From positions 124,001 to 188,000 of the forward strand of contig NZ_JAUKPO010000011.1 in the NCBI RefSeq assembly GCF_030503435.1: a DNA stretch of 64,000 bases. The letters are read 5' to 3'. A program made the translations under genes and the position numbers. The notes beneath the pieces are model-generated. The model saw only the letters and a list, made by a program, of their open reading frames with translations, was not told the origin of the DNA and did not search any database. The stretch's first letter is position 1. Every line of letters starts with the position of its first letter. Of this stretch, positions 18,024 through 26,987 are shown piece by piece. This stretch comes from Rhodocytophaga aerolata (GTDB lineage: Bacteria; Bacteroidota; Bacteroidia; Cytophagales; 172606-1).

Positions 18024-20471
18024 ATGAAACGCCAATTATTTTACACAACAAACTTCTCCTTAACAAGCAATCGTATACTTAGAATGATCGTTCAAACTTG
18101 TTTAATAGGCCCCTTACTAGTAATAACATGTCTGTTTAGTACTTCTGTCCAGGCACAATTTACGTGGGCGGTAAAAACTACCCACACCACTCAGAAAACG
18201 GTGGTAGAGGCCGATCAAAACGGCAACAGTTATACGTTATCTCCATTTACTGGTAGCCTTACGATAGGCGGCCAAACGTTTACCAGCCTTGGCTCTACAG
18301 ATCTGCTCCTGGTAAAGTATAACGCAAGTGGGGCCGTCGTGTGGGCTCGCCGCATCGGTAGCACTGGTGAGGAAGAGGTAGGTGATATAGTTATCAGTCA
18401 AGCAGAAGGAACGCTTTACCTGACAGGTTCTTTTGAATCAACCGTTAAACTTGATACGTCCCCAGGAAGCTCTGCCGGACAACTTACGACTGCAGGTAAT
18501 TCAGATGTATTTGTAGCTAAGTACAATCTTCAAGGCTCTTTAGTTTGGGCACACAGAACAGGTGGAACCAGTGAGGATAATGGCCTGGGTATCAGCTTAG
18601 ACAATTCACAGAATGTATACCTGACTGGTTCCTTCAATGGAACAATCGTTTTGCCTTCCAATATTTTATACAACCAATCTCTTGTTAGCAAAGGGAACAG
18701 TGATGTATTTCTGATGAAATATAATGCACAAGGTATTTTTCAGCTTGCCCGCGCAGTAGGTGGAACCGGATATGATATGGGCATGGCTGTTGCAGTAGAC
18801 CCTGTTAATGGAGACATCTATTTGGCTGGCGGTTATTCTCCTGCTACAAACCCTTTTATAACGAATGTGATGGTTGCCAAGTTTACTAAGTCAGGTACAC
18901 TTCAATGGAACAAAGTATCTGGCAGTGGGGCCACTATTGATATAGCTACCGATATTTCCATGACGGCTCAAGGTGTTTATGTGACTGGCTACTTTGGTAA
19001 TAGCATTGCCTTCGACAATATTTCTCTGGTAAGTAGTGGCGCGGCAGATATATTTGTAGCCTATTACCCAAGTGCTGATAATGGTAAGGCAGCATGGGCA
19101 AAACGTTATGGCGGCAGTGACTGGGATGAAGGGCAAAGCCTGAGAATCGTAGCTGGAGAGATATATCTGGGAGGTAGTTTTAAAGGATCTATTACTTTTG
19201 GACAAACTTCTTTAAATGCAAAAGGAGGAGCCACCGATAAAGATCTATTTTTGAGTTGTCTTTCCTCAACTGGTAGCCCAATCTGGGCACAAAGCTTAGG
19301 AAGCACAGCCCTGGATTACGGACGCGGGAACATTGCCGGACCTATCAACAATACCCTTTTCTATACTGGCCAATATGGCACCGCCTTTACTTTGGGGGCT
19401 AGCACCTTAAGTAGTTCTGGTAATTTTTTAACTAAAATCACCCTACCATCTATTAGTGGGTACTCCTTGTATAATGCCGCAACAGATACCCATATTAAAT
19501 CTTTATCTTCCGGTAGTACGATTAATTATATGGTTATAGGTACTAATCAAATTAACATCCGGGCCGAAGGAAACAACAGTGTAGGCAGCATAAAGTTTGT
19601 GCTGAATGGGAAAGTATATACAGATAACGGAAATACCTTTGCTCCCTGCACCTACCCGGGCGACGCACTTAAATCAGGAGGAGGCATTGATTATCTGCCA
19701 ATTACGCTTGCAGAAGGCGAGTATAAACTGGAAGCTACTCCCTACTCCGGACCCAATGGAACTGGTATAAAAGGCGTGACCCGAATAATTACATTTAAAA
19801 TTATCAACAAACCGGAGATCAGTGGCCTTACGCTTATCAATGCAGCAACAGACTCAGACATAAAACCTTTGCTAAAGGGAGCCGACATCAATTACACCAG
19901 CTTAGGCACGAATCAGCTCAGTATCCGGGCCAATACTAACCCTGTAAAAGTAGGCAGTGTAAAGTTTGTGCTTGATTCGAAGGAAAAACTTGAAAATTCC
20001 GCTCCGTATACCATAGCAGGTGATGCTGCTAAAACAGGAGGGATAGATTATTTACCTTTTACTCCTGCTCCAGGCTACCATACATTATCGGTAACTGCCT
20101 ATAGCGGGTCAAACGGTACAGGTACAGCAAGTGATACATACACAGTTAATTTCTATGTAAATCCAGGCAATGGTCGGTTTTCTTTTGTAGAAGAAGAGCC
20201 ACAAATGCAGGCCGCATCTGTTACAGCAGCGCCTAATCCTTTTTCAGACTACACAATTCTGGGTTTTACCCCAACTTTGGATGGTGTGGCGAAAGTAGAA
20301 ATATATACTATGCAAGGGTTGCTGATTGAGCAACTATACGATGGGGAAGTAAAAGCAGGCCAACCGTATACCTGGCAGTTTACTGCAAGTGGTTTACCCG
20401 CAGGGATGTATATTGCACGGATACAGGCAGGCGAGCAAGCGTTCACCCAAAAACTGATAGTAAGCCAGTAA
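18024..20471 (+). CDS. T9SS-secreted protein with SBBP-type repeats and duplicated Ig-like domain
   Basis: The 815-residue surface or secreted protein has a signal peptide ending SVQAQ near residue 45. I chose the ATG at 18024 over 17985 because MKRQLFY starts a normal n-region. Residues 50-470 hold beta-propeller-like repeats (LLVKYNASGAVVWARRIGSTG; FVAKYNLQGSLVWAHRTGGTS). Two homologous domains of about 115 residues follow (about 476-594 and 597-711), sharing YNAATD...IKSL / INAATDSDIKPL, SIKFVLNGK / SVKFVLDSK, GGIDYLPIT / GGIDYLPFT and YSGPNGTG / YSGSNGTG. The last 80 residues (APNPFSDYTILGF to LIVSQ) are a T9SS type A sorting domain. Its ligand is unknown. Confidence 0.87.
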   Translation: MKRQLFYTTNFSLTSNRILRMIVQTCLIGPLLVITCLFSTSVQAQFTWAVKTTHTTQKTVVEADQNGNSYTLSPFTGSLTIGGQTFTSLGSTDLLLVKYNASGAVVWARRIGSTGEEEVGDIVISQAEGTLYLTGSFESTVKLDTSPGSSAGQLTTAGNSDVFVAKYNLQGSLVWAHRTGGTSEDNGLGISLDNSQNVYLTGSFNGTIVLPSNILYNQSLVSKGNSDVFLMKYNAQGIFQLARAVGGTGYDMGMAVAVDPVNGDIYLAGGYSPATNPFITNVMVAKFTKSGTLQWNKVSGSGATIDIATDISMTAQGVYVTGYFGNSIAFDNISLVSSGAADIFVAYYPSADNGKAAWAKRYGGSDWDEGQSLRIVAGEIYLGGSFKGSITFGQTSLNAKGGATDKDLFLSCLSSTGSPIWAQSLGSTALDYGRGNIAGPINNTLFYTGQYGTAFTLGASTLSSSGNFLTKITLPSISGYSLYNAATDTHIKSLSSGSTINYMVIGTNQINIRAEGNNSVGSIKFVLNGKVYTDNGNTFAPCTYPGDALKSGGGIDYLPITLAEGEYKLEATPYSGPNGTGIKGVTRIITFKIINKPEISGLTLINAATDSDIKPLLKGADINYTSLGTNQLSIRANTNPVKVGSVKFVLDSKEKLENSAPYTIAGDAAKTGGIDYLPFTPAPGYHTLSVTAYSGSNGTGTASDTYTVNFYVNPGNGRFSFVEEEPQMQAASVTAAPNPFSDYTILGFTPTLDGVAKVEIYTMQGLLIEQLYDGEVKAGQPYTWQFTASGLPAGMYIARIQAGEQAFTQKLIVSQ

Positions 20472-20490
20472 CACAGGCAACCTACCAATA

Positions 20491-20543
20491 AACAGCACAC
20501 CTTGATACAAAATGATGATTTGTATCAAGGTGTGCTGTTTTAC
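20491..20543 (+). terminator. Strong intrinsic terminator
   Basis: A perfect 21-bp stem (20491-20511 with 20519-20539) has a 7-nt loop and follows the T9SS cargo gene by 20 nt. Confidence 0.9.
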
Positions 20544-21124
20544 TGGCTTAATCTAGATACTATCGTATCTGTATATTTCATCAGGTATGTAGAAATTCAA
20601 CCCTTCCATTAGCCTTTATTGAATCTTTCAGTGAGGCTATACTTAGGCTATTATTTTCCTTGATAATTTTTTCCGGCGCATGGAAGAGTTGAAGGAAGGA
20701 AGTATTTTAGGAGTTAGTTTAAGCCGTTTTTTACCCAATGGTGCATTGGTACAAACCATACATTCTCAAGATAATTGTATTGTCTTAACCAGGATTTCTA
20801 GGCGGATACGGCTCTATTTTAACTCTTAACAGCCAGAAGGCGAAATCAGCAACATTACCCCAGACTTTAGTCCTGTGTTCCAACATCCAACCCAACTTAG
20901 CTTTTCTAGGTAACCGTATTAGCTAGCAAGAGGCATCCCCTAGCTTTAGTAAGTATAAACTATTGAGCATGTGGAGTGCCTATACACTTACTGGAACATA
21001 CCTACCAGCCTGGAAATAGGTTGGTTACTTGCCGCAGACTTTGGGTTAAAAGGCTTTGCTTTCAGAGAACACAATAGGTGAGTATATCGAAAAGCTGTTT
21101 ACGTTGGCAGAGCTACGAAAATAA
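20544..21124. other. Intergenic region without recognised gene
   Basis: About 580 nt separate convergent genes. All frames are interrupted every few tens of codons. Some stretches look faintly coding, so a decayed gene is possible, but I could not identify one. Confidence 0.5.
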
Positions 21125-22948
21125 TTAGATAGACAGCAAATAATCTGGCATGTTCTGATCTTCACCCAAATTTAATTTCTTACGCAGCCTGTGGCGGGAT
21201 GTTTTTACACTTTCCGGCGATATGCCCAGGATAGTAGCCGATTCTTTAAGGTTTAGGTTTAGCCTTACAAGAGCTGCCAGTTTCAGTTCCCCGCTGCTCA
21301 GTTCCGGATGCTTGGCTTTTAGCTTAACAAAAAAATCTTTGTGCACTTGTTCAAAATAAAGCTTAAAGTCTTCCCAGTCTTTATCCAGGCTAAAACTATA
21401 ATCGATTAACTTAATCAACCGGCTATAAACCTGTTTGTTGAGGTCTTTGGGTTGGTTCCTCAATACTTCGCTGATGGTTTCCCGGATTTCCTCCATAATG
21501 CCATTTTTCTGGATCAGGTTCAGCGTATGCGTAGTAAGTGATTTGCTGCGGTACTCCAGCTCTTGTTGCAGTTGTTGCTCCCGGATCTGGCTATTTTTTT
21601 GTTCGGCTTCAGCCAAGGCTTGCTGTGTATCTAACAGTTCCTTGCTTTTTTGCAGCAAGATTGTATGTTGCTTAGTTTTAGAACGTTGCTGGCGAACAAC
21701 TACCGTACCGAAAAGCAGCAGAATAGCTAAGCCCATAGCCAGCCCATTGCGGGTCCATTGAGCCAGTTGTTTTTCTTTTTTCAGCAGTTCGATTTCTACC
21801 TGTTTTTTTTCTGTTTCATAATTTGTCCGCAGACTGGTCAGCTTTGCTATGCTTTCTTCGGAAAACAGCGAATCTTTCAACTGCGTGTACTGGTGTTGCA
21901 GCAGATACGCTTTTTGATAATCATGCCCGGATGCATACGACTCTGCCAGGCCAGCTAATGATTCGCGCAGTGCCATTTTAACCCCGGTAGCTTGTGCCAG
22001 ATCCATTGCTTGCTGATAATGGGCAATAGCCTGGGCAAGTTGTTGCAGTTGCAAAAACGCACGGCCGAGCCCATTATGGGTCACAATCAGTCCTTTTTTG
22101 CTGGCATAGGTTGAATTTAATGAAAGTGCCGCCTGAAATTGTTGGAGAGCCTGATTAGGTTCTTGCTTTTTCAGGTACACTTCTCCCAGGCTGTTATGTA
22201 CAATAATTTGCCCATTGATATCTTTCAGGCTTTCAAATATAGCCAGGGCTTCTTCATTGTTTTTTATGGCAGAGGCAAAGTCCCTCCGCTGTAGGTACAC
22301 ATCTGCTATATTGTTCAGAACGCCTGCCACCGATTGACGCTGACCCAGTCGTTTCCATATTTCCTGCGCCTGTTCAAGAAAGATAATGGCTTGCGAGAAA
22401 TCTTTGCGGTTTTTGTAGAGCAGTCCTATACTATTTAAAATATTAGCTTCACTTTTGGCATCTTTTATCGCCTGTAGAATTTTTAGCGCCTGATAATAAT
22501 TTTCTAATGCTTGCGAGTCGTTGCCCTGCTCCCGGTATACGATCCCCATATTGCCAAGCACTCTGGCAATGCCCCGTTTGTCTGGAATAGATTTATATAC
22601 AGTTAATGCGTTTGTGTACCATTTAAGGGCATTTTCATAATCGCTTTTCTGCCAGTAATGTACACCCATCATCTGGTAACTGCGGGCTTCCCCAGAGGCA
22701 TAGCTAATTTTCTTTGAAAGGGCCAGAGCTTGTTGAGCATAGGTCAGCGTTTTTTGAGGTTCTTTGCTCCAGTATTCGTACGCCAGGTCGTTGAGCAATT
22801 GTACCCTGCTGGTATCTGCTTGGCTTAGCTCCAGCAAGCGGCTGAGGCTATCTGTTTTAGTTGACTGGGCGAATACGGAGGTAGTTAGTGTGAAGAGGAG
22901 AAAGAAGATGCGTAGAAATTTTGAGGGTGTACATAAAGAGTAATGCAT
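21125..22948 (-). CDS. TPR-repeat membrane regulator with C-terminal LuxR-type HTH
   Basis: The 607-residue protein has a signal/anchor (MHYSLCTPSKFLRIFFLLFTLTTSVFAQ), then tetratricopeptide repeats over about 35-370 (for example ARVLGNMGIVYREQGNDSQALENYYQAL). A single membrane helix follows at about 405-420 (LAMGLAILLLFGTVVV), then a coiled coil (about 430-480) and a DNA-binding tail. The tail, LSSGELKLAALVRLNLNLKESATILGISPESVKTSRHRLRKKLNL at about 550-595, is a LuxR/GerE-like helix-turn-helix. TPRs would lie in the periplasm and the HTH in the cytoplasm. This architecture is common in Bacteroidota and its members are mostly uncharacterised regulators. It could be the factor that reads the ACC-N8-ACC repeats nearby, but nothing here proves it. 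Confidence 0.85.
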   Translation of the reverse strand: MHYSLCTPSKFLRIFFLLFTLTTSVFAQSTKTDSLSRLLELSQADTSRVQLLNDLAYEYWSKEPQKTLTYAQQALALSKKISYASGEARSYQMMGVHYWQKSDYENALKWYTNALTVYKSIPDKRGIARVLGNMGIVYREQGNDSQALENYYQALKILQAIKDAKSEANILNSIGLLYKNRKDFSQAIIFLEQAQEIWKRLGQRQSVAGVLNNIADVYLQRRDFASAIKNNEEALAIFESLKDINGQIIVHNSLGEVYLKKQEPNQALQQFQAALSLNSTYASKKGLIVTHNGLGRAFLQLQQLAQAIAHYQQAMDLAQATGVKMALRESLAGLAESYASGHDYQKAYLLQHQYTQLKDSLFSEESIAKLTSLRTNYETEKKQVEIELLKKEKQLAQWTRNGLAMGLAILLLFGTVVVRQQRSKTKQHTILLQKSKELLDTQQALAEAEQKNSQIREQQLQQELEYRSKSLTTHTLNLIQKNGIMEEIRETISEVLRNQPKDLNKQVYSRLIKLIDYSFSLDKDWEDFKLYFEQVHKDFFVKLKAKHPELSSGELKLAALVRLNLNLKESATILGISPESVKTSRHRLRKKLNLGEDQNMPDYLLSI

Positions 22949-23427
22949 AGGTAGGTCATTAAGTACAGTAATAAGGATGTTTATTCAGGCAGTCTGGTAA
23001 CCAGTTTTTTCCTCACGATGATACGTTAATGAAAACAATTGCTGTAGGTAACCGGCTAAAGATGACAAAATTAAAATTTCATTTCCCTATCCAACTTTTT
23101 TCTATCGAAGATTTTAACAGGATGATAAACTTATGGAAAGTTTTTGTAAGAAACACATGTCAACATGCGTCCAACCTGTTTTTTACTCCTTCCAGCACGC
23201 ATCTAAACGTCTCTATCATACAGCACATAGCTTAATAATATGAGCATTCTCCCTGGCTATACCGATACTAGTTGTAAAAAAGTTGAGTCCCCATTTACCG
23301 CTTCATCCGGGCAATACCGGCAAATAAATTCATGCGCTCGCTCTCTTTGTTCACCTTTTGTATACCTGATTTTATTGTATAATTACGTAGCTCCAACTAA
23401 TTTTCAGGTATATAATTTTACTATTTT
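22949..23427. other. Divergent intergenic region
   Basis: It holds small open frames (23029-23235, 23240-23431) whose translations resemble no protein and have poor codon use. The one notable element is the ACC-N8-ACC unit at 23353-23366. Confidence 0.55.
23353..23366 (+). promoter_or_regulatory. Putative regulator site: ACC-N8-ACC
   Basis: ACCTTTTGTATACC lies 62 nt before the globin start and differs by two bases from the unit at 17841. Confidence 0.35.
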
Positions 23428-23859
23428 ATGACTGATCTTAACATACTGACTGTAAAAAATTCCTGGAGTTATATTATTTTCCAAGCTGAAGAAGTAAGTC
23501 AGCTCTTCTATGACAAACTATTTGAACTAGATCCTACCCTCCGTCCCTTGTTCAAGGGAGATATTACCGAGCAGGGTTCAAAGCTAATGAGTATGCTTAC
23601 CATGATTATTTCCAGGCTGCAACGCATGCAGGATATAGAAACCGAAGTACAAAGCCTTGGAAAGCGGCATGTAGGCTATGGCACCAAGCCAGAACATTAC
23701 CGGACTGTAGGCCAAGCTTTGTTATGGGCATTAGAAAATGCCCTGGGCGACCGATGGAACCCGGAGACTAAACAGGCCTGGACAGAAGCCTACACCATGA
23801 TGGCTACTACCATGATGGCTGGTGCCCAGACTTCTCCGCTCCCTGAGCAAGTAGTGTAA
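23428..23859 (+). CDS. Single-domain haemoglobin of the flavohaemoglobin/Vitreoscilla type
   Basis: This 143-residue cytoplasmic globin lacks a reductase domain. Haem and pocket residues typical of bacterial haemoglobins are present: B10 Tyr at Y28 (LFYDKLF), proximal His at H81 (GKRHVGYG), then Y91 and the downstream Glu in WTEAY, which complete the proximal hydrogen-bond network of this family. The spacing KRHVGYGTKPEHYRTVGQALL matches Hmp N-termini closely. Known relatives bind O2 and detoxify NO when a reductase is supplied by another protein. It is monocistronic, with its own terminator and a possible regulator site upstream. Confidence 0.87.
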   Translation: MTDLNILTVKNSWSYIIFQAEEVSQLFYDKLFELDPTLRPLFKGDITEQGSKLMSMLTMIISRLQRMQDIETEVQSLGKRHVGYGTKPEHYRTVGQALLWALENALGDRWNPETKQAWTEAYTMMATTMMAGAQTSPLPEQVV

Positions 23860-23926
23860 TTTAGTTTAGTTACCAAAGCATACAGGTTTTCCAGAGGCAT
23901 TCCAGCAGTTATCCCAGGTATAAATA

Positions 23927-23972
23927 CAAAAACAGAATCCGCAGTATGAATTTTCTGCAGATTCTGTTTTTT
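23927..23972 (+). terminator. Intrinsic terminator after the globin gene
   Basis: A 16-bp stem with one mismatch (23929-23944 with 23955-23970) ends in a T run. Confidence 0.85.
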
Positions 23973-24046
23973 GTCGGTGAATACAATATTAGATTCTCTC
24001 TAATTCAAGTTCTATGCTGTATAGGTTAGCTCCATACATTTTCCGG

Positions 24047-24352
24047 TTACTGCCAGTTTCCGTTGCCGGTAAAAATCATGGCGACTAGTATGGGTAGCCA
24101 TAGGAAGTAAGACAAACAGAGAACGCCAAAGCCTGCGCCTGTTTTACCTTGCAACAGAAGCAGTTGATAAGCCCACCCTAGCAGACCAATCACACCAAGA
24201 CAGCCAAGCACGAAAATAACGCCGCTCAAACTCCGGTAATGTGGGGCTGGCGGGTAGATGAAGGACAACACCGTCATCCCCAGATAAAACAGGGTAACGA
24301 GTCCGTTTATACTGGCAGCCAGACAAAAGATGATTTTCAGTAGTAACGGCAT
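24047..24352 (-). CDS. Hypothetical three- or four-helix membrane protein, intact paralogue
   Basis: I chose the Met at 24352 (MPLLLKIIFCLAASINGLVTLFYLG), because the 26 residues before it in the longer frame from 24430 are polar and are not found in the paralogue. The 101-residue protein has hydrophobic segments at about 4-33, 45-70 and 74-95 and ends GNGNWQ. It is homologous to the frameshifted copy directly upstream: shared features are SINGL / GINGL, LLGWAYQLLLLQGK / LLGWAFHLAILQGR and GFGVLCLSYFLW / GFGVVALSYLIW. The function is unknown. It is the last gene of a minus-strand operon that starts at 26523. Confidence 0.65.
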   Translation of the reverse strand: MPLLLKIIFCLAASINGLVTLFYLGMTVLSFIYPPAPHYRSLSGVIFVLGCLGVIGLLGWAYQLLLLQGKTGAGFGVLCLSYFLWLPILVAMIFTGNGNWQ

Positions 24353-24380
24353 ACTATTAAGCGATAGAGTTAGTGTAAAA

Positions 24381-24697
24381 CTATTGCCAGCTCCAGTTTC
24401 CCTTGATAGAGATAATGGCAATGATAGCAAGTTGTATAAGTACCCATATCAGGTAAGATAAAGCAACGACACCAAAGCCTGCAGCCATCCGGCCTTGTAA
24501 AATTGCCAGATGGAATGCCCACCCGAGCAGACAAAGAATGGTAGCACTGCCGATAGCTACTACATAGTTATCTGAAGGTTAGCTTGCCTAGCCGCAGGAT
24601 TGAAGATAGCAGCCAGTGTAGCCAGAAAAAACAGGAGTCCGGCCAAGCCATTAATGCCGGATATGAGATAGAAAAGGAATTTAAGTGCCAGATCCAT
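24381..24697 (-). pseudogene. Frameshifted paralogue of the small membrane protein
   Basis: Reading from the ATG at 24697 gives MDLALKFLFYLISGINGLAG and so on through about 41 codons, then a double stop near 24565. Moving to the next frame at the CTTCAGATAAC junction (about 24572) restores VVAIGSATILCLLGWAFHLA and continues to GNWSWQ and a stop at 24381. A single missing base would explain the break; the restored protein is 105 residues, like its intact neighbour. The two are a tandem duplication. Either one copy has decayed or the assembly lost a base. Confidence 0.8.
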
Positions 24698-24828
24698 TGC
24701 TAAGGAAAGAGAATTAGGGTGAAAAGTATAAAATAAAATGACGCAAGTTTCTATGAACTATTACTGACTAATGGGTGTAAAATCCTGTGAGGATCAGTAA
24801 GTAAATGGTGATTGGAATTAGTTGATTG

Positions 24829-25584
24829 CTAATGCATATCCGCATACGTCTTATTGATAACCAGATTAGCTACCACAATCTGGTTATTCTCGTACACCGT
24901 ATAGATAATAAATGGCTTTTCTGCTCCACTTTCTGTAAGGGTCCGGTAAAAGGCAAACCCAGTACTACCAAAAGAATCGGTGGTGTAAGTAATGGTGCTT
25001 GATTGCCCAAGGGTTTGAGCCTTTTCAAAAAAGGGAAGCAGCAAATCTGTGCAGACCTGCTCGAAGGTTTGTTCTCCGATCTGGTGGAGGAAATTAGGAC
25101 TAAAATGGGTTCTTAGACCGGATGCATCTCCCGCCATCATTTGTTTAATTACCTCTTCTGCTAACACATTAAAAGGTTCTGCATCAGCTTGCATAGTCAG
25201 GTAGTGGCCCATATCCATCTCTGGTGTGAATGTATCTACAGAACGTTCTTCTTCTGCTGTAGCCGGGCCATCTGATTCCAAGGTTTGAAAGATTTGTTGA
25301 GTCCATTGCTGAAGCCAGTCAGCTTTATACGTGCCACTCAGCGCTGAATCCGTCAATATTTCTGTAGCAGCGGGCATTTGGGTATCAAAATTCAGCCCGA
25401 GCAAATAGCCGGTAATAACATAGGTTACAAGGTCTGCTTCGGTTTGTAAACCGTAAGTTGCGGCTTTTTCCAGTAAAAATGCAACGCCCTCATATAGTTC
25501 TCCAGCCTCCATCTGCTGTGAATCCGGGAAAGTAGTGTGCAGGAAATCTATTACCTGGTACCGGAAGTTTTCTGTGGTGTTCAT
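24829..25584 (-). CDS. Hypothetical two-domain protein (helical N-domain, NTF2-like C-domain)
   Basis: The 251-residue cytoplasmic protein has no signal peptide. Residues 1-105 are helical with the pattern LYEGVAFLLEKAATYGLQTEADLVTYV...GLNFDTQMPAA; short helical proteins with a similar 'YGl...D...G..FD...P' pattern are encoded next to secreted effectors in some bacteria, which I mention only as a weak resemblance. Residues 145-250 look like an NTF2/DUF3887-type cone fold (VIKQMMAGDASGLRTHFSPNF, then alternating strands to the end). It sits in the middle of an operon of unknown proteins, 57 nt after the membrane protein gene. Confidence 0.65.
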   Translation of the reverse strand: MNTTENFRYQVIDFLHTTFPDSQQMEAGELYEGVAFLLEKAATYGLQTEADLVTYVITGYLLGLNFDTQMPAATEILTDSALSGTYKADWLQQWTQQIFQTLESDGPATAEEERSVDTFTPEMDMGHYLTMQADAEPFNVLAEEVIKQMMAGDASGLRTHFSPNFLHQIGEQTFEQVCTDLLLPFFEKAQTLGQSSTITYTTDSFGSTGFAFYRTLTESGAEKPFIIYTVYENNQIVVANLVINKTYADMH

Positions 25585-25641
25585 AATAAATTAGTTTATT
25601 TTTTGTGAAAGTTTAGCTTTACATGTGGATCACGAAGTAAT

Positions 25642-26148
25642 TTACCTTACTGCATTGTAAGTACCAGCTGTTGGTCTATACCGGCCAAAGAAGTAAGGCA
25701 TGAATACCGAGAGTGATTTTTTCTGATGTGTAACCCAAAGCAAGGCAAGATTCACTACCAAGAAAACTGTGAAGCAGGTATAGTAAGCTATAAACCCCGC
25801 AAAAGATGCCTCCGCTATATACAAGGGACAAATAATCATCCAGACAACCTGCACGAATAGGAAGAGCAGCCCAAATACCAGTATGCGTTTTCTAGAATCT
25901 GTGCCCCGCCAGAAAGCTAGTATCAGGTGCAACAGTGAAAATAACAGCAAAGGTAAACCACCTAAAGTGAGTAGTCCGATAAATACGGCTCCGGCAGCAG
26001 GCCCGCTTTCTCCTTTCATAGTCCAGTCATAGAGTTCGCCGAACCACATAAAATTGCCTGTAATGACAATTAAATAGAAGAAGCCATACCAGAGAGTCCA
26101 CCAGCCACGGCCCAGCAGAAAGCGGAATAATGGGCTTGCATATTTCAT
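25642..26148 (-). CDS. Hypothetical four-helix integral membrane protein
   Basis: The 168-residue protein has hydrophobic segments at about 15-35, 47-72, 85-110 and 118-140. Aromatic residues are frequent near the membrane edges (GRGWWTLWYGFFYLIV). It matches no family I recognise. It starts 3 nt after the stop of the preceding gene, so the two are translated from the same mRNA. The composition is typical of inner-membrane proteins with short loops. Confidence 0.65.
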   Translation of the reverse strand: MKYASPLFRFLLGRGWWTLWYGFFYLIVITGNFMWFGELYDWTMKGESGPAAGAVFIGLLTLGGLPLLLFSLLHLILAFWRGTDSRKRILVFGLLFLFVQVVWMIICPLYIAEASFAGFIAYYTCFTVFLVVNLALLWVTHQKKSLSVFMPYFFGRYRPTAGTYNAVR

Positions 26149-26151
26149 AGG

Positions 26152-26523
26152 TTATTCATTATCCAGCTCAAATGGTAAGATATATTCCCGTACTTTAGGT
26201 GATGAGGTACGGCTTTTTACTTCTACCCGGGCTTTAAGGGGAGAGCCCAGAATCAACCAGTTTTTTATGTACTGGTCTTCATGTGCCATCCAGGATTTAT
26301 CTTCCAGTAAATATTCCGTTCTGCCGGTTTTGTAGGCCTGGTAAGCCCAACGCTGCACAGCCAATGGTTCGTAGGTAAGATACTGACCCATGTAAATTAC
26401 CTGTATCCCTGGCAACGACTGATTGCCTAGTTCGGTAGCACTTTCTACGTAAATACGTAGAGAAGAATTGTCTTCCAGGTCTTTGACTTCCCATTCATCG
26501 AGTTTGGTTTTGATGTTGCTCAT
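26152..26523 (-). CDS. Hypothetical soluble protein, first gene of an unknown operon
   Basis: This 123-residue cytoplasmic protein, charged and mixed alpha/beta, has no recognised domain. It has no cysteine and many aromatic residues (WAYQAYKTGRTEYLLEDKSWM). It leads a run of minus-strand genes: this one, the membrane protein 3 nt later, the two-domain protein, then the two small membrane paralogues. The unit has a 700-nt upstream region containing possible regulator repeats and a palindromic block. Confidence 0.6.
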   Translation of the reverse strand: MSNIKTKLDEWEVKDLEDNSSLRIYVESATELGNQSLPGIQVIYMGQYLTYEPLAVQRWAYQAYKTGRTEYLLEDKSWMAHEDQYIKNWLILGSPLKARVEVKSRTSSPKVREYILPFELDNE

Positions 26524-26698
26524 GTTGTTACTTGCTTTGTTTGTAAATTGTAAAACTGAAAATCTGTTTAAACTTTTAAAACGCTAGAATAAAAGCGGGC
26601 AGGCCCGGAAAAACAGCGGGCCAAGCATAGGCCTGCAGCGCAGAAGCATTGTCAACTGCGTTGGTTCCCTTCGCATTCGCATGCTTGGGAATCCTAGA

Positions 26699-26773
26699 CC
26701 TTTTTTGTTACTCAAGGCACTGGGCTGGCTCAAAACGTGCGTTTTGCCCTGTAGCAATGACAAAAAAGTAAGG
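26699..26773. repeat. Nested inverted-repeat block
   Basis: Outer arms CCTTTTTTGTTA and TGACAAAAAAG pair, GGGC/GCCC arms lie inside, and the core CAAAACG-TG-CGTTTTG at 26731-26746 is nearly a perfect palindrome. Base composition is richer in G+C than the flanks. It may be a dispersed intergenic repeat or a remnant mobile element end. Confidence 0.4.
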
Positions 26774-26942
26774 AGATACGGTCAACATCATCTGGTTTAG
26801 TCGCATCTCGGTTAACATTTCTATTAAGTTTAAACAACTTCTAAATTAACTAACCTATTTACTGCCCCGTTAAGGCTTGTTTAGTTGTTCTCTCCGTTTC
26901 TACAAAAGTAGAAGCACCTGCCCGGTATGGCAACTTTTGGAG

Positions 26943-26987
26943 GGTTACATAAGGTGAACAATACCTGAAAATGGGTAATCAAAAGGT
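26943..26987 (-). promoter_or_regulatory. Putative regulator sites: two ACC repeat units
   Basis: On the minus strand, ACCTTTTGATTACC (26987-26974) is followed by ACCTTATGTAACC (26955-26943), one base shorter in the spacer. Both point toward the operon at 26523, about 420-465 nt away. Confidence 0.3.

Noticed and set aside
23029-23431. Two short plus-strand frames before the globin gene
   Set aside because: Translations are not protein-like and codon use differs from the neighbours; the second overlaps the globin start.
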